Shown here piece after piece: positions 24,101 to 39,100 of a DNA stretch of 64,000 nucleotides. Each line of letters begins with the position of its first letter. Positions within the stretch are counted from its first letter, which is position 1. Source of the stretch: Dromiciops gliroides (taxonomy: Eukaryota; Chordata; Mammalia; Microbiotheria; Microbiotheriidae); the NCBI RefSeq assembly GCF_019393635.1, contig NC_057863.1, positions 622,475,791-622,539,790 on the forward strand, written 5' to 3'. The translations under genes and the position numbers were made by a program. The notes under the pieces are model-generated. The model searched no databases and was not told where the DNA came from. It worked only from the letters and a program-made list of their open reading frames with translations.

Positions 24101-27100
24101 CCACTCCTTCAGCCAGTCTCCTCGGTAGTGCAGTGAATAGAGAGCCAGGCCTGGAATCAGGCAGATCTGAGTTCAAAGCCAGCCTCAGACACTCACTCTG
24201 TGACCCTGGACAAGTCATTTAATTTCTGTTTGCCCCAGTTTCCCCAATTACAAAATAGTGATAATAATAGTACCTACCTCCCAGGATTAATGTGAGGATC
24301 AAGTGAGATAATAACTGCTTAGCAGCATCTGACACATAGTAAGCACTATATAAATGTTAACTATTATTATCATTCTAACCTGAGTCTGCTCTCTCTTGGT
24401 GTCTGCATTAGCCCTCATTGGTTCAATTGTCATCTCTAATCAGATGATTCTCAGATCCATACATCTAACTCCCATCCCATCACCAAGTGGTCAATGGACA
24501 TTTTCAACCAAATGTACCATAATTATCTCAAACTCAACACAAACACACAAAACAAACTCATTATCTTTTCTCCAAAACCCAACCTTCTTCCAAATTTCCT
24601 TACTTTTATCAAGGGCACCACCAACCCCCCAGCCACCCATGTTCACATCCTTGTTGTCCTGCTCAATTTCTTAATTCTCACTCATCCCACAGATTCAATT
24701 AGTTGCTCAATCTTGTTGCTTCTAACACCACAACTTGTCTGATATAATCCTCTTCTCTCCATTCACACAACTGCCTCCCCATTTAAAGCTCTCATCACCT
24801 CTCACCTGGACTATTGCAATAGCCTTCTAATTGACCTCTCTTCCAAAAAATCTCTCTTCACTCCAATCCACTCCCTATGTGGTCACCAAAGTGGTTTTCT
24901 CAGAGTACAGGTCTGAAGAAATGAGGAAATGCCCCTCCCTCCTTTTGCAGAGAAGGGTGACTATGGGCGCAGAGGAGAGCAACCCTGGGTTTGAAGTATT
25001 GCAAATCCCATCAGACACAGTTGATGCATTGGTTAATTTAGCTCAGCTGCTTTTTCCCTTCCTCTTTTTTATTCTTTGTTACAAGGACTAGATTGTGAGG
25101 AAGGGAAGAGGAGAGATAGTGAAAATGAAGGTGATCTAGGAACAAATTATATCAACAAAAAAAGAATAAAATAAAAAAAAGAGAATCGATGAAACATTAA
25201 AGAAACACACAGAAACAAATAGAAGTAATATTAGAAGGGGACTTGACAAACAGGGCAATCTTGGATCAACTACGTCAAATTTGAGTTTTTGAAAGCCATG
25301 TATAATAGAGTTTCATGGTATCATGCACAATCCCCCTTTTCTAGAATTTATTGTTGTTGCTTGTCCTTTATTCTTTTTTTTTTCTTAAAATTTCCCTTTT
25401 TAGGGGCAGCTAGGTGGCGCAGTGGATAGAGCACTGGCCCTGGAGTCAGGAGTACCTGAGTTCAAATGTGGCCTCAGACACTTAACACTTACTAGCTGTG
25501 TGACCCTAGGAAAGTCACTTAACCCCAATTGCCTCACCCCCCCCCAAAATCTTACAAAATAGACTTTAGAAAATAAGTTAGAAATAAAGGAGAAATCTGT
25601 TCCCTTCTCCCTCTTTGGGAGTCTAGACATCTCCCTTGAACCTAGGTTTTCCCTCCCCTTCATTCTTAAGACTCTAAGGTTCCTCTGTCCTAGATTTCTC
25701 TTTCCAGTGACCCAGACAGTAGACCTAGGGTTCTTGATGCTGAGGAAGAGAGGGGATAAAGAATTCAGGGATTGTCCTTCATTCTTTTTTTTTCTTTTTT
25801 TCCTTGTTTTGCAGGGCAATGGGGGTTAAGTGACTTGCCCAGGGTCACACAGTTAGTAAGTGTCGAGTGTCTGAGGCCGGATTTGAACTCAAGTACTCCT
25901 GAATCCGGGGCTGGTGCTTTATCCACTGCATCACCTAGCTGCTCCCTTTGTCCTTCCTTCTTAAAGAGGACCATGACATCAGGAGTTGATGTCATGACTT
26001 GCACTGAATTGTATTTAAGGGAGGGAGGGCTGTGCAAGGTCACCAATCTCACTCTCTCCTCCAGAGCCATCTAGGTCCAATCATAAGATATAGAGCAGGA
26101 TGATGGGAGATGGCCCTGGATGTTTTAAGGCAATGGGAGTTAAGTGCCCAGGGTGACACACCTAGTAATTGTGTGGGGTGATATTTGAACTCAGGTCCTC
26201 CCAACTTCAGGGCCAGTGCTCTATCCTATGAGCCACCTAGCTGCCCCTCTAGAATTCATATGAAGAAATGCCTGTGTCTGTTAATATTCAGAACAATAAA
26301 AAGACATTTTTAAAGGAGCTATCATTAATAAAAAAAAATTTTAAGTCTGACCAGAAAAGACTAGTCATTTATGAGGGGACATGAGAAAATAGATGGACAA
26401 TCCAAGTCCTACATTAACACTTCTAAAATAGTCAAAGCAGGAGAACAAAGTGTCCAGCAAGCTACTTGGTCTGTTATGGAAAATTAAGAAAAAGACATAA
26501 GGAATTGCAGAGGTGCAGAGGGTTGGTCAGCGCTATACACCTGTGGGAGGGGTACACACCCCACACAGGTTACAGGTCCCTCTAAGTCTCTAAGTAAGTG
26601 ATATTTTAAGGAACCAGGATGTTGCATAATAAAAAAAAATGTCTTTGGGGAGAGATTGTTTTGACTCTTTCCTTGCTCAGTTTGGTTAGGGAATTGAAGA
26701 GGTAGGTGCAAGCCTTCTATGGACCACTAGAGGGCAAACCATAGCTGGTCAATAATTCCAGACAAGGATGAGGACAGAGGCTACCGCAGAGAAATTGACA
26801 AACTGGGGGAAACTATTGTCTATTACACAGATTTTTAAAAATTAAAAATTAAAAACATATTGAAATAGTAGGGTCCAATGGAAAGTTTCCTGGACCAGAA
26901 GTCAAAAATTCTTTCTTTTTGATCTGTTTCTGCCATAATAATAATAATAATAATAACAATAACAACTAGCATTTATATAGCACCTACTGTATTCCCTATA
27001 AGTATTATTTCATTTTTATCCTGACACAATGCTGGGAGGTAGCTGCTATTATTAGCCTCATTTTACAGAAGAAAATGAGGCAAACAAAAGTTGAAGGATT

Positions 27101-30100
27101 TGCCCAAGGTCACACATCAAGTTAAAGGTATGAGGCAGGATTTGAACTCAGGGCCCAGCATTCTATCTACTTCACCATCTAGCTGTCTAATTTTCTGCCA
27201 TGAACTTTCTGTTGAATTTGGCCAGGTCATTTCCCTTCCCAAATTGCCTCATCTGTAGAAAACGAGGGGATTAAACTAAGAAACACTCCTAGCTTTGGTA
27301 TTCTGTGTTCTAAGGGCCCTCCCAGCTCTGACATTCTGTGTTCTAAGAGCCCTCTCAGCTCTGACATCCTATGTTCTAAAGGCCTTCCCAGTTCCGACAT
27401 TCTTGTTCTAACAACCCATCTGCTTTGGGTGTTATGTTCAATGAAACTGTTGAACTATTAAGGAGAATAATTAGATTACAAGAGAAACAGTACTTCGGGA
27501 TTTCCCCTTTGCCTCCCTCTTCTAAGAATCTACAGCACCATGCACAGTTGGGCCATTTACTACTTATACACATAGGCTGATCCAACCCACATTACCATTG
27601 AGTGATAACAGTGAGGGCAGGATGTGGTGAAGATTCCCAATTCAGCAAGTTTGAGAAACACCTAGTTAGAAGGGAGGGACAGGATGTAGAATCAGTCATG
27701 CCAGATAGCTCAGGCCAGGTTTTAGAAGACCCTCTTCCAGGGGGCAGCTAGGTGGCGCAGTGGATAAAGCACCGGCCCTGGATTCAGGAGGACCTGAGTT
27801 CAAATCCGGCCTCAGACACTTGACACTTACTAGCTGTGTGACCCTGGGCAAGTTACTTAACCCCCATTGCCCTGCAAAAAAACCCAAAAACCCAAAAACC
27901 CATTACAACTAAACTCAGTTAAATACTTCAAAGAAGACCCTCTTCCAGGCTTAGGCAGAAAGATGATTCTAGTCATCTACAGGAGGTCTCTTGGATTGTT
28001 GTCTTCCCTGTTCATGTGATTAAGCTAATTCACATTCAGGGCAATCCCCATTTGTACAGCCTTATATCCATTATCACATTGGATTCTCACATGTTTCTCT
28101 GACAAATTCGAGGTAGGAGTTATTGTCTGTCTGAATTTTACACATGGAAAGACTGAGGTGCAGAGAGAAAGGGACCTTAAGAATCAGAAGACCTACTCTG
28201 GAGTCCTGCCTTGGCCAAGACACTCTGGTGAATATGAACATAGTTCCCTCACACTAGGCTTCAAATTCCTTGTATATAGATAGCATCAAGGGGTTGGGAC
28301 TGGAAGATCTCTTTCTGAAGGTTCCCCCAGGTCTGATGTTCTATGTTCTAACATTCCAGTTCTACATTAGTTTTGTAAAGCTCCAAGTGTTGTATATATG
28401 TGAATTATTAGTATTTTATAAGGCCCCTCTCAGATCTGACATTCCTTGTTCTTTTTTTTTGGGGGGGGGTGAGGCAATTGGGGTTAAATGACTTGCCCAA
28501 GGTCACACAGCTAGTAAGTGTCAAGTGTCTGAGGCTGGATTTGAACTCAGGTACTCCTGACTCCAGGACCGGTGCTCTATCCACTGCGCCACTTAGCTGC
28601 CCCTCCTGTTCTTTTTTCAAATTAAATTTTGCTTTATTTTTGGTTCTAAATTCCTTCCCTCCCACCTCCCTCTCTCCTGCCCATTTAGAAAGCAAGAAAA
28701 ACAAAACCCATTATAAATATATATAGTCAAGCAAAATAAATTCCCTCACTAGCCATGACATTCTTTATCCTAAGGCCCCTCCCAGCCCTGACATCATGTG
28801 TTCTAAGGCCCCTCCCATCTCTGACATTCTGTGTTCTAAGGTCCCCTCCCATCTCTGACATTCTGAGTTCTAAGATCACATAAAGAGTCAGGGATAGGGC
28901 TCCTTCCACTGTACCACAATGCTTTGCTATTACACCGCAAGCTTCTTACGAGCAGGGACAGAGTCTTCTCTGTGCTTGTTCTCCCCCACATCCTGTACCA
29001 GCTGCTGTTCCACAAGTGACTACCAGATCACCCCCTGCAGACACACCCTATGTCTGTCTCCCATGTGCTTCCCTCTAAACCACACAACCATGAAGCGAAA
29101 CTTACCACTTTGGTTTCTTCTTTGATGCAGGACAAGAGCTTATCTACAAAAAAAAAAAAAAAGAAAAAGAAAGAAAGGAAACATTTCAACCACCTTCTGC
29201 CCCAAGAAAGAAGTTGGTAAGGAAGGGGCCAATAGTAATGGTTGGTATATCTCTGGGTAGGAAGTCTACTCTAGACCTCTCTTGCCTCAGCCTACCACTC
29301 CAGCCTTTTTTTTTTTTTTTTTTTGGTGAGGCAATAGGGGTTAAGTGACTTGCCCAGGGTCACACAGCTAGTAAGTTTCAAGTGTCTGATCAAATTTTAA
29401 CTCAGATCCTCCTATATCCAGGGCCACTTAGCTGCCCTCTCACTCCAGCCTTTTTGTCCATTGTCTTCCTACCTGTTCTCTATTAAAGCCAAACCAGTTT
29501 CTCTGTCTCACAAATATATCCCACACATTCCCACCTCCACATATTTGCTCAGACAGTACCACTTTTCCATATCTAAATTATACCCATACTTCAAAGTCAG
29601 GCTGAAATGCTGCCTATCCACGAAGCCTTTTCTGTTTTCCCAGCTAGATACAATGTCTTCTCTTCTGAACTCCCACTGTTCCTTTCCTATAGCATTTAGC
29701 ATAACCCGCCTAATTTTATACTCATTTGTGCTGTCTTCCCTACAAGACTAAGAGCTCTCCCAGCTCTGACATCCTGTGTTTTAAGGGCTCTCCCCCTTCT
29801 GATATCCTGGGTTTTAACTCCCCTACAAGACTGTAATGTCCTCAAGGTCATGGAACATGTCCTGTACAACTTAGAACTCTTCACATGGTAGATGCTCAAA
29901 AAATATTTGCTGAATGAATAAATGATGAATTCATCCTTCATATATTTTCCTGGATAATCGTAATGAATTGATCCAACCAACTCCTTGCTGTGGTAAAACA
30001 TTTTCAGTGGCTCCCTTAAAGTTCAAATTCCTTTGTCTGGCAATAGGGAGCCACTGAAAGTGGCATTCAAGGCCCTCCACCATCTGGGCCTTCTACATTT

Positions 30101-33100
30101 CTGGACTTAACTTTGACAATTTCATGTTCCAGCCAGGGTGATCTACTCTCTTCCTTTTCCCATCTTTGCCCTGTGCTGTCATTCAAATTGCTCCTCATAC
30201 CTTTTGATCTTTCTTCTCCTCTTAAATTCCTACCAGTCCTTTAAATGCATCTCCTTAAAGAAGCTTTTCCCAGCACTCCACCCCACATTGGCAGCTTTCC
30301 TTCTTAGATGTCATATAGCCCTTTGTCTTGGGCCTCTCCAATGCATTGTAACATTATGTATTACTGTTATTTTGTGAGTCGTGTCTGATCTTCATTCTTG
30401 ACCAGAAGCTCACTGAAAGGAGAAACCTTGTCCTAACCAAAGTTTGTATTTCCCCATTACTTTGCAGAGCGGGTGCTTAATAAATGTTTGTCAAATGAAC
30501 AAAGGATTGAATGAAGGAAACTTACCTTTTCTCTGAGACATCAAACAGGCAGTCAGACCAAATAGTGCCAGGATGGTTGCCAACACGCCCAGAATCCACC
30601 CTAAGGAGATAAGAAACCCTTATAAATTCATGAAAGGGCAGTTCTTCACCCCCTACGTAAGATCAACATTATCTTTTTCCAGTACAGCAGACCAGGAACT
30701 GGGCTGGGGGGGGGGGGGATGATGTTGGGAGCTGTCCAACCACATCCCCAGAATTCTACTCTCTCTGCATTGAGAGTGGGGCAGCAGTCTTGGGACTGCA
30801 TGGCAGAAATGCACAGCTGGTAATGAATGGCGCAAGCTCCCACATCACCCTCTGCCCCAATCCAAAAAGGAGGTTCTGTAGGGCCAGTCTCTCAGGAGCA
30901 ATTCTTCCAAATGTCCCCCCACCCAGTCTTTCTGACTTTGGTTTCTTCCAGACAAAGACCAAATCAGATTGCACTGACTTGAAGCCTAGTGAGTTTCTCA
31001 GGTCCCTGCTCCAGTGTCACCTTCCTGCCATGATGTGAGATTGAAGGAAGGACAGAATAGAGAAGAATACACCCCGCACAAGCATTTTGGGGATGGGGTG
31101 GAGTGGGGAGATATAATCTATAGGGATAGGAGGCCGACCTACAACATCACTGACATAGGAACTCCCAAGTGAATAACCTCCCTTCACTAGTGCAGATTGG
31201 TACTTTCTCTGCACCTTAGGACCTTAGAGAGTTGGTTGGGGGCACCGAGGGATAGTGACTTCTTCAGGGTCACACAGCCAGGAGATGGCTGAGGTCATCC
31301 TGACTACTAAGGCCAACTTTTATCCACTATACTAGACTGCCTTGATAGATAGACAGATAGATGGATAGATAGATAGATGATAGATGATAGATAGATATAA
31401 ATAGCTATAGCTATAGCTATACACACATATATACATATCTACAGATAGACACACATAATACATATGTGCACATATATGTGTTGTATGTATATACACATGT
31501 GCATATGCATATATAATAAAATGCATATTATTTATATAGCATACATGTATTGCTACAATATATCATATACTCTACATGTGTATGTGTGCATATATACACC
31601 ATATGTGTTTATATACACATATTACATGATGTGTATATATCCATATATAACAAATTACACTATGTACATGTATTTCCCTGGCTTTGAGAAGCCTTACATA
31701 AGCACACACATGTGCATGCACACATACCTACAAGCAAATACTAGCCATATTCCTTCTTCTCTCAGATATGGATATTAGCACCTCTGATTGAAAACTATCA
31801 AAGAGGAAAAGGAAAGCAGAAAAGAAGCCTTAGACATTTGGCTTTACATTCCCTGTTTACACATGCCATCCTAAAACAGCATGAAACATCAGTTGGTAGA
31901 GCTTATTCCTATGACTTACCAAATGGAAAAACAGGGCCATTGGAAAAAACCAGTCGGATGGTGGGCTGTGGCTGGGGTTGGGGAGAGGTGCCTAGAGTAA
32001 TATTTGGCTGAGAGGTCAACAAGGCATCTTTGGGATTCACGAACCCAGGCTGATGCTTGGAGAGAGGTGTGCCTACCTCTGTAGGAACAGAGACCATGTC
32101 ATTGCAGATGGCATCTGACGTCTCATTACCAGGGACAGCTACAGAGTTACACCTGGAAGGAGAAGGAGGCTTGGGTTCATGAGGGAGCAAAGATGCTCTG
32201 ACCTTGGAGTGATAGAGTTCTCCTTCTAGGCTGGAAGCATCCCCGAGATCCCAGCTCACTGGGAAGAGATTCTGGAGACAACTGGCCCTCAGCAAAACTG
32301 TGAGGTTGACAGTTTTCCATTCCTCCTTCAATCCCACTTCCCTATCCCACTCTCAAATTTCATGGTGTCTCTCCCTATGATGTCTGGCCAAACCTGAATT
32401 TCCACATTATCCCCACATCCCTCTGTCCCCACCCATCAAAACTCCTGTATCCCTGTATCCTAGTCCTTCAAGATCCTGCTCACTATTTTTTTTTGCAGGG
32501 CAATGGAGGTTAAGTGACTTGCCCAGGGTCACACAGCTAGTAAGTGTCAAGTGTCTGAGGCTGAATTTGAACTCAGGTACTCCTGACTCCAGGGCTGGTG
32601 CTTTATCCACTATACCACCTAGCTGCCACCAAGATCCTGCTTACTATTAAAACCAATCTGAGAAACCCATGGCAAGAGATTAATGATACCAATACCCCAT
32701 TTTTAATAAGGGTCCTCAGTCTTGACCCAAAGGAGTTGGTGATAGGAATATCAGAAGCTAGCTGCAGAGATTTAGGAAATTTTTCAATGTCTTAATTTAT
32801 GACTGGGTTTAAAAGGTCTAATATTTGAGGAAAGAAAACACTTGAATTGGACAGGAGAGCAAGGTGTATCTAGTTGAGACCTTTATCACTCCTAGTCTGG
32901 ACTAGTATAATAGCCACCCAATTGGTCTCTGAGCTTCAAGTCTCATTCCTCTTCCATCCTGCCCAAATGATAATCTTTTTTTTTTTTTTGGTGGGGGCAA
33001 TGAGAGTTAAGTGACTTGCCCAGAGTCACACAGTTACTAAGTGTCAAGTGTCCAAGGCCAGATTTGAATTCAGTTCCTCCTGAATCCAGGGCTGGCGCTT

Positions 33101-36100
33101 TATCTACTGTGCCACTTAGCTGCCCCCCAAGTGATAGTCCTAAGCAAAGGTGTGACCTTGTCACTCCCCTGCTCAAGAAACTCCAAAGGCTCCCTATCAA
33201 TGCTTAAATTGGACCTTTTTGGCTTTTAGAGCCTCCCCTAGGCTCCCACCTAAGTAACCTTCATTCTATTCCTCACCCATGACATTCCACCTTCTATCTA
33301 TGTGCTTTGTCTAGAAGGGACTCCCTTCTGATTTTTATCACCTAGCCCTTGTTTCTTTCAATGTTCAGGTCAAGTGTGACCTTCTAAATGAGGCCTTTCT
33401 TGATCCTTACAGCTACTAGTGCCTTCCACCTCCCCCCTCACAAATGACTTTGTATAGATGGGATATTCCAAAAGTCTTAGTGCAATTTAACTATTTATTA
33501 ATAATAATAATAGTTAACATTTCTATAATGTTTACTATATGCCAGACAGAGTTGTATTTAATATAAACTCCTTAGGAGCAAGGTCTAACTTCACTATTAT
33601 CTTCATATCTCAGTACCCAGCAGAGGGCCCGGAACATAGGTTACTTAATAACTGTCTTTTTTTTTTTTTTTTTTGCAGGGAAGCGAGGGTTAAGTAACTT
33701 GCCCAGGGTCACACAGCTAGTAAGTGTGAAGTGTCTGAGACCAGGTTTGAACTCACATCCGCTTGACTGCCCCACCTTGAATATGCTATATAACACCAGT
33801 TATCATTACACCCCTGTTCAGTGGCCCTGGTCACTTCTAACGTCCTTCCCTTCCCTCAAGGGAAAGACAAACCTGGAAGATATCTCAGGGGATTTGGAGT
33901 TAGAAGAGAACCAAGAGCCCCTCATTTTACATCTCATTTTACAGTTGAAGAAACTGAGGCCCAGAGGGGTTGCCATGACTTTCCCAAGGTCACATGGGTA
34001 GTAAGAAGCAGAGAAGGTATTAGAATCCTGGTCTCCTGACTCCAATCCCAGTGTTTTTTTGACTATGCCATATTCACTGCCCTGTACTTGCTGGGCACAG
34101 GCTCTACTGACTGCTGAGAAAATGCCCCTTAGCAGAGAACCCCATCCCAGCTCACCAGAATCACAGAAACTAGTTACTCACACTCTGTGGGGCTTGCAAA
34201 TGTCTGTAGATGACTCCGTATCTGAAAAGGTCCCTGGGGCACAGGCGGCACACTGCACATTTGAATTCGGGGTTCCTGGAAGCCAGGGGAAAAATCCAGA
34301 TAATTTCAGTGATTTTCAATCATTGGGTCTGGATATGGAGTTGTGTCTCTCTCCAAATCACCAGCTCCAAGGAAGAGACAAGTGAGACAAGAGCCCTGGG
34401 CACAGAGTGGGGCATAAGAGGCCTCCCAATGCCATACAGAGAGGATTGGGCAAAGTCAGCACAGGAGGTGCCTATGTATGAATTACTAAGTGTTGGCACC
34501 TGAATCCACACTTCTGTCTACATGGGCGTAGTGCAGAGAAAATCAGAGCTGGAAGGGCCTTAGAACATGGAATGTAGAATTGAGAGGGGCCATAGAACAT
34601 GCAATATAAGGCCTGGGAAGGCCCTTGGAACATAGGATGTCAGAGCTGGGAGGGCCCTTAGAACACAGGATGTCAGAGCCGGGAGGGCCCTAGGAATGTC
34701 CAAGGTGGGAAGGGTCTTTGAAAATAGTAGGTCCAAACTAGAAGGGGCCTTAGACCACGGAATGTCAGAGCTTCTACCCCTCTCTGGCCTGAAGGATTAA
34801 GCCCACTTCCTCCTGCACAATCAATCATTTTCCAGCCTCTGCCTCTCTTTGGTGGTAAAAACTCCATCCCCCACATCTACCTCTAAACCCCTGGAGTTAA
34901 ACTCAGGCCATAAGAAAACCAAGGTGATTTGGTCATTAGGGGCTGTTTGCTCTGTGTATAGGAAGCTCTCTATTTGCTGAATCACCTCTGAACCCCTCAG
35001 AATGGGGACTGTAACACAAGGGTAAAAAAATCAAAGACCTTGTATTTGCTTTGTATTCATGTGGTGGTGGTTGTTGTTCAGTTGCCATGACCCCATTTGG
35101 GGTGTTCTTGGCAGAGATACTAGAGCAGTTTGCTTTTTCCCTCTCCAGCTCATTTTACAGATGGGGAAACCGAGGCAAACAGGGTGAAGTGACTTGCCCA
35201 GGGTCACACAGCTGGCAAGTGTCTGAGGCCAGATTTGAATTCACAAAGATGAGTCTTTCTGACTCCAGGACTCACTCTGCTACCTAGCTGCCCCTGTCCA
35301 TTTGGTACTGACTCATTCTACTCCTGAGCATTTCAGGGTGGAACTCCAGCCCTGGGAGATCAGAGTGGAAGCTCCTTGAAAGCAAGAACAACTTTGTTTT
35401 GTATCCCTGATAATTAGCAGAGTCCTGTGTTTACACAGGGTAGTACTTAACAAGTAGATGATTGGATGGCTGAAAGAAAGATAGAAGTGGCATGAGGGAG
35501 TGAGTGGGAAAAGATCTGCAGCAGCGTATGGAAGGAAGGAAGGAAGGAAGGAAGGAAGGAAGGAAGGAAGGAAGGAAGGAAGGAAGGAAGGAAGGAAGGA
35601 AGGAAGGAAGGAAGGAAGGAAGGAAGGAAGGAAGGCAGAAAAGAGGGAAGGAAAGAAGGAAGGAAAGAAGGAAAGAGGGAAGGAAAGAAGGAAGGAAAGA
35701 AGGAAAGAGGGAAGGAAAGAAGGAAGGAAGGAAGGGAGGAAGGAAGGAAGGAAGGAAGGAAGGAAGGAAGGAAGGAAGGAAGGAAGGAAGGCAGAAAAGA
35801 GGGAAGGAAAGAAGGAAGGAAAGAAGGAAGGAAAGAGGGAAGGAAAGAAGGAAGGAAGGAAAGAGGGAAGGAAAGAAGGAAGGAAAGAAGGAAAGAGGGA
35901 AGGAAGGAAGGAAGGAAAGAAGGAAAGAGGGAAGGAAAGAAGGAAGGAAGGAAGATTTGAGGGACAGCTCCAGGCCTAACACTTTATCTGCTATATCAGA
36001 AGATGGAATTCTCATCCTAGACCTCATTTTGACTACTTCTGTCACCTTTCAGAGGTCACTTACCTTCTCTGGGCCTCATTTTCCCTATCTATATAATGTA

Positions 36101-39100
36101 GGGGTTGGCCTAATGGTTTCTAGGGGCCTGCCAATTGGGAATTACCTTCTGCCCTGTCCCATGTGAACCTGGGGCCATCACCATGGAAGGAAGCTCCCAA
36201 GCCCTAGCTCCCAGACCCTCCTACCTGGCTTGGACACACCAAAGCCCCGCCGGCACTTGGAAAACTTGAAGCATCGAAGGCACCTGTCCTGATTCTTTGT
36301 TATGCAGTAGAATCCAGTCTTACAGACACAAATCCGGTTCTTCTTTTTAGTGCAAGCCTGAATTTCCTCAAAATCTAGTAACAAAAGGAGAGAAAAGGGA
36401 CAAGCTCAATCCTGGCATCTAGCCTGGAAGAGGTGGTTTTCCCCATCAGCATCCCTTGGTCCAACTCCAGCCAACCCTCTGGCCTCTTGCTTGCTTATAG
36501 TGTCACCCGTGGGTCACTTGTGGAAATATGAGGAGGCCCGTTAAATTCTTAGGTGCTCCCAGGTGAGGTTGTTCACCTAAAGGTGGGCCAAAGGATGAAT
36601 CAGAAAGTTTTTAAGGAGGAGAAACAACTCAAGGTGAAGAGAGCTGGGAAATGGGTCCACGGCCCAGCCTTCTTCTGCCCATGGCAGACCCCACCTCGCC
36701 TTACCTCGATTACAGCGGCTCCGACAGCTGTGACACTCCTTGACCCAGTTCCAGACCTCGGTGTGTGTGTCTCCCTCACAGTCGACACAGACGGTATTTG
36801 AGTCCCTCGTACAAGAGCGCAGCACCCGCTGACCTGAAGAGAGAGCGTTGTTCGTTGAAAATACAGATCAAAATTTTAAAAAAGAAGCACGGTAAGAACC
36901 CCTCTGCTTGGCCTTTGACAAAGAATTTATATCCTCTCATATCTGTAGCTCAGGGGTAAAGAGTCCTGGGTCCTAACTCAGTGTGTGGCCTTATGCAATT
37001 TCTCTAACCTTTCTGGTTCTCAGTTTGATGGAAATTGGGGATGCCAATGCCTTACCTAGAGCAACTGCCTTGGTGGTGCAGTGGATAGAGTGCTGAACCA
37101 GGAGTCAGGAAGTCCTGAGTTCAAACCTGCCCTCATCCTTTACTAGCTGTGTGACCCTGGACAATCATTTAACCTGCTCACCTCGGTTTCCCTCATCTGT
37201 AAAAAGAGCTGGAGAAGGAGATAGCAAACTGATCCAATATCTCTGCCAAGAAAACCCCAAAAGGGATCACAAAGAGTTAGACAAAGCTGAATTTGGACAT
37301 CCAGTTTGGGATGTTCACGAGGCCACTGGTGATGCAGGAAGCATGACTAGAGACTAGATAGCCTGGTAGATAGAGTACTAGCCCTGCATTCAGGAAGATC
37401 TGAGTTCAAATCCCACATCAGGTACTTACTAGAAGACAGAAGTGAATTGACTGTTAAAGGAGTGGGGTAGGCCACATGACCTTTCAAGATTCTTGGAGCT
37501 ATCAATCTAAGATAGGAAGATGTCACCCTGCCTCTGTAGAGTTGGAGAGAGTCTGGACCCACAGCCCCCTGCCCTCTCCTGCTCAGAGAGGGAGGTTTCC
37601 AGGCCTCTTGGGGCTCTCTGCCTTCTAGGGATGGCTTGAGGCAGGAGATGGGTCTCCCTGACTATCTCTCTGTCTTCTGTGCTCAGGCCTCTTCTACCCT
37701 TTCTTTTTTTTTCTTTTTCTTTTTTTTTGGGGGGGGCAGGGCAATGACGGTTAAGTGACTTGCCCAGGGTCACACAGCTAGTAAGTGTCAAGTATCTGAG
37801 GGCGAATTTGAACTCAGGTCCTCCTGAATCCAAGGCCAGTGCTTTACCCACTGTGCCACCTAGCTGCCCCTCTTCTACCCTTTCTAATAGCTCTCTTAGC
37901 CTTTGCAGCTGAAGGGGTGTTAAGGTGTGTGTGTGGGGGGCGGTGACTCTAGGCTGTGGGTGACCAAAGTGCGGTGACTTTAGGGTGTGTGAGTGCGTTG
38001 ATCTTTAGAATAGGAGAGAGGTGAGTGGGCAACCACTGAATGAACCCAGGAGGTGAATATGGTGCATTAGGGAATGAGGGGAAGTGAGCAAAGGGATGAC
38101 AAAGGCTTAGCTCCTTCTCACTCTGCCCTTCCAAAGCAGGGCTCCTTCAGGGACTGTCGTCCAGCCTGGGGGCTCTGACTTGGACCCGGGGCCTTGGCTC
38201 TCAGACTTCTGTGTGTGGCTGGAGGCCTAAAAGGATTTCTTCCTAGCTATAGGGAGGCTGAGGCTGGGTCTAGGAATCCAGGAATTCAGGAACTGCCTGG
38301 TGTATACCTTCCCTAGCAAGGGCCAGGACTCCAAAGCTGAGGGGGAAGCAGTGTGAGTGGACAGAGCACCGATGTCTGGGGCCCAGCCTTGGCTGTCTTG
38401 GGAGTTTTCTGCTTCATAAGATCATAGAATTAGAGCTGGAAAAGACCTCATTAGCATGGGGAGGAAACTGAGGCACACAGGCAGGAAGTAGCAAAGTCAG
38501 GATCCTTACCCAGATCCTCTGACTCCAAACCCAGACCCCTTTCCACTTCTGGTAATGCTGGTTATATTAGGACCCTGTAGAGGCTGGTGTAGGGCAGGTA
38601 GCTAGATGGTGGATAGAGCACCAGGCCCGGAGTCAGGAAGACCTGAGTTAAAATTTGGCCTCAGATACTTAGCAGCTATATAACCCTGGGCAAATCAGTT
38701 CACCTCTGTTTGCCCCAGTTTCCTCATCTGTAAAATAAACTAGAGAAGGAAATGGCAAACCTCTCCAGTATCTTTGCCAAGAAAATCCCAAATGGGGTCA
38801 TGAAAAGTTGGGCATGACTGAAATGACTCGACAAACCAAAATGGACCAGCGTAGTGGAAAGGGGATGGCACTGGGAGTTAGGAGATCTGAATTGAGATAC
38901 CAGCTTCACCACCTAGTAGCTGTGTGACCAATCACTTAATTTCTAAGCCTCAGTTCCATCATCTATAAAATAAGTAAGTTGGATTAGAGGACCTTTCAGG
39001 TTCCTTCCAGTTTGTGATCCCAGGTAACTGTCAATCCTCAACTTCCCCATCTGTAAAAATGGGTACAAGAACCCAGTACTTTTCCAACTGTGTTCTTCCA

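Noticed and set aside
35431..36166. Frames of 159-220 codons of Lys/Glu/Gly/Arg or Ser/Leu/Pro/Phe
   Set aside because: Pure product of the GGAA microsatellite read in three frames on both strands.
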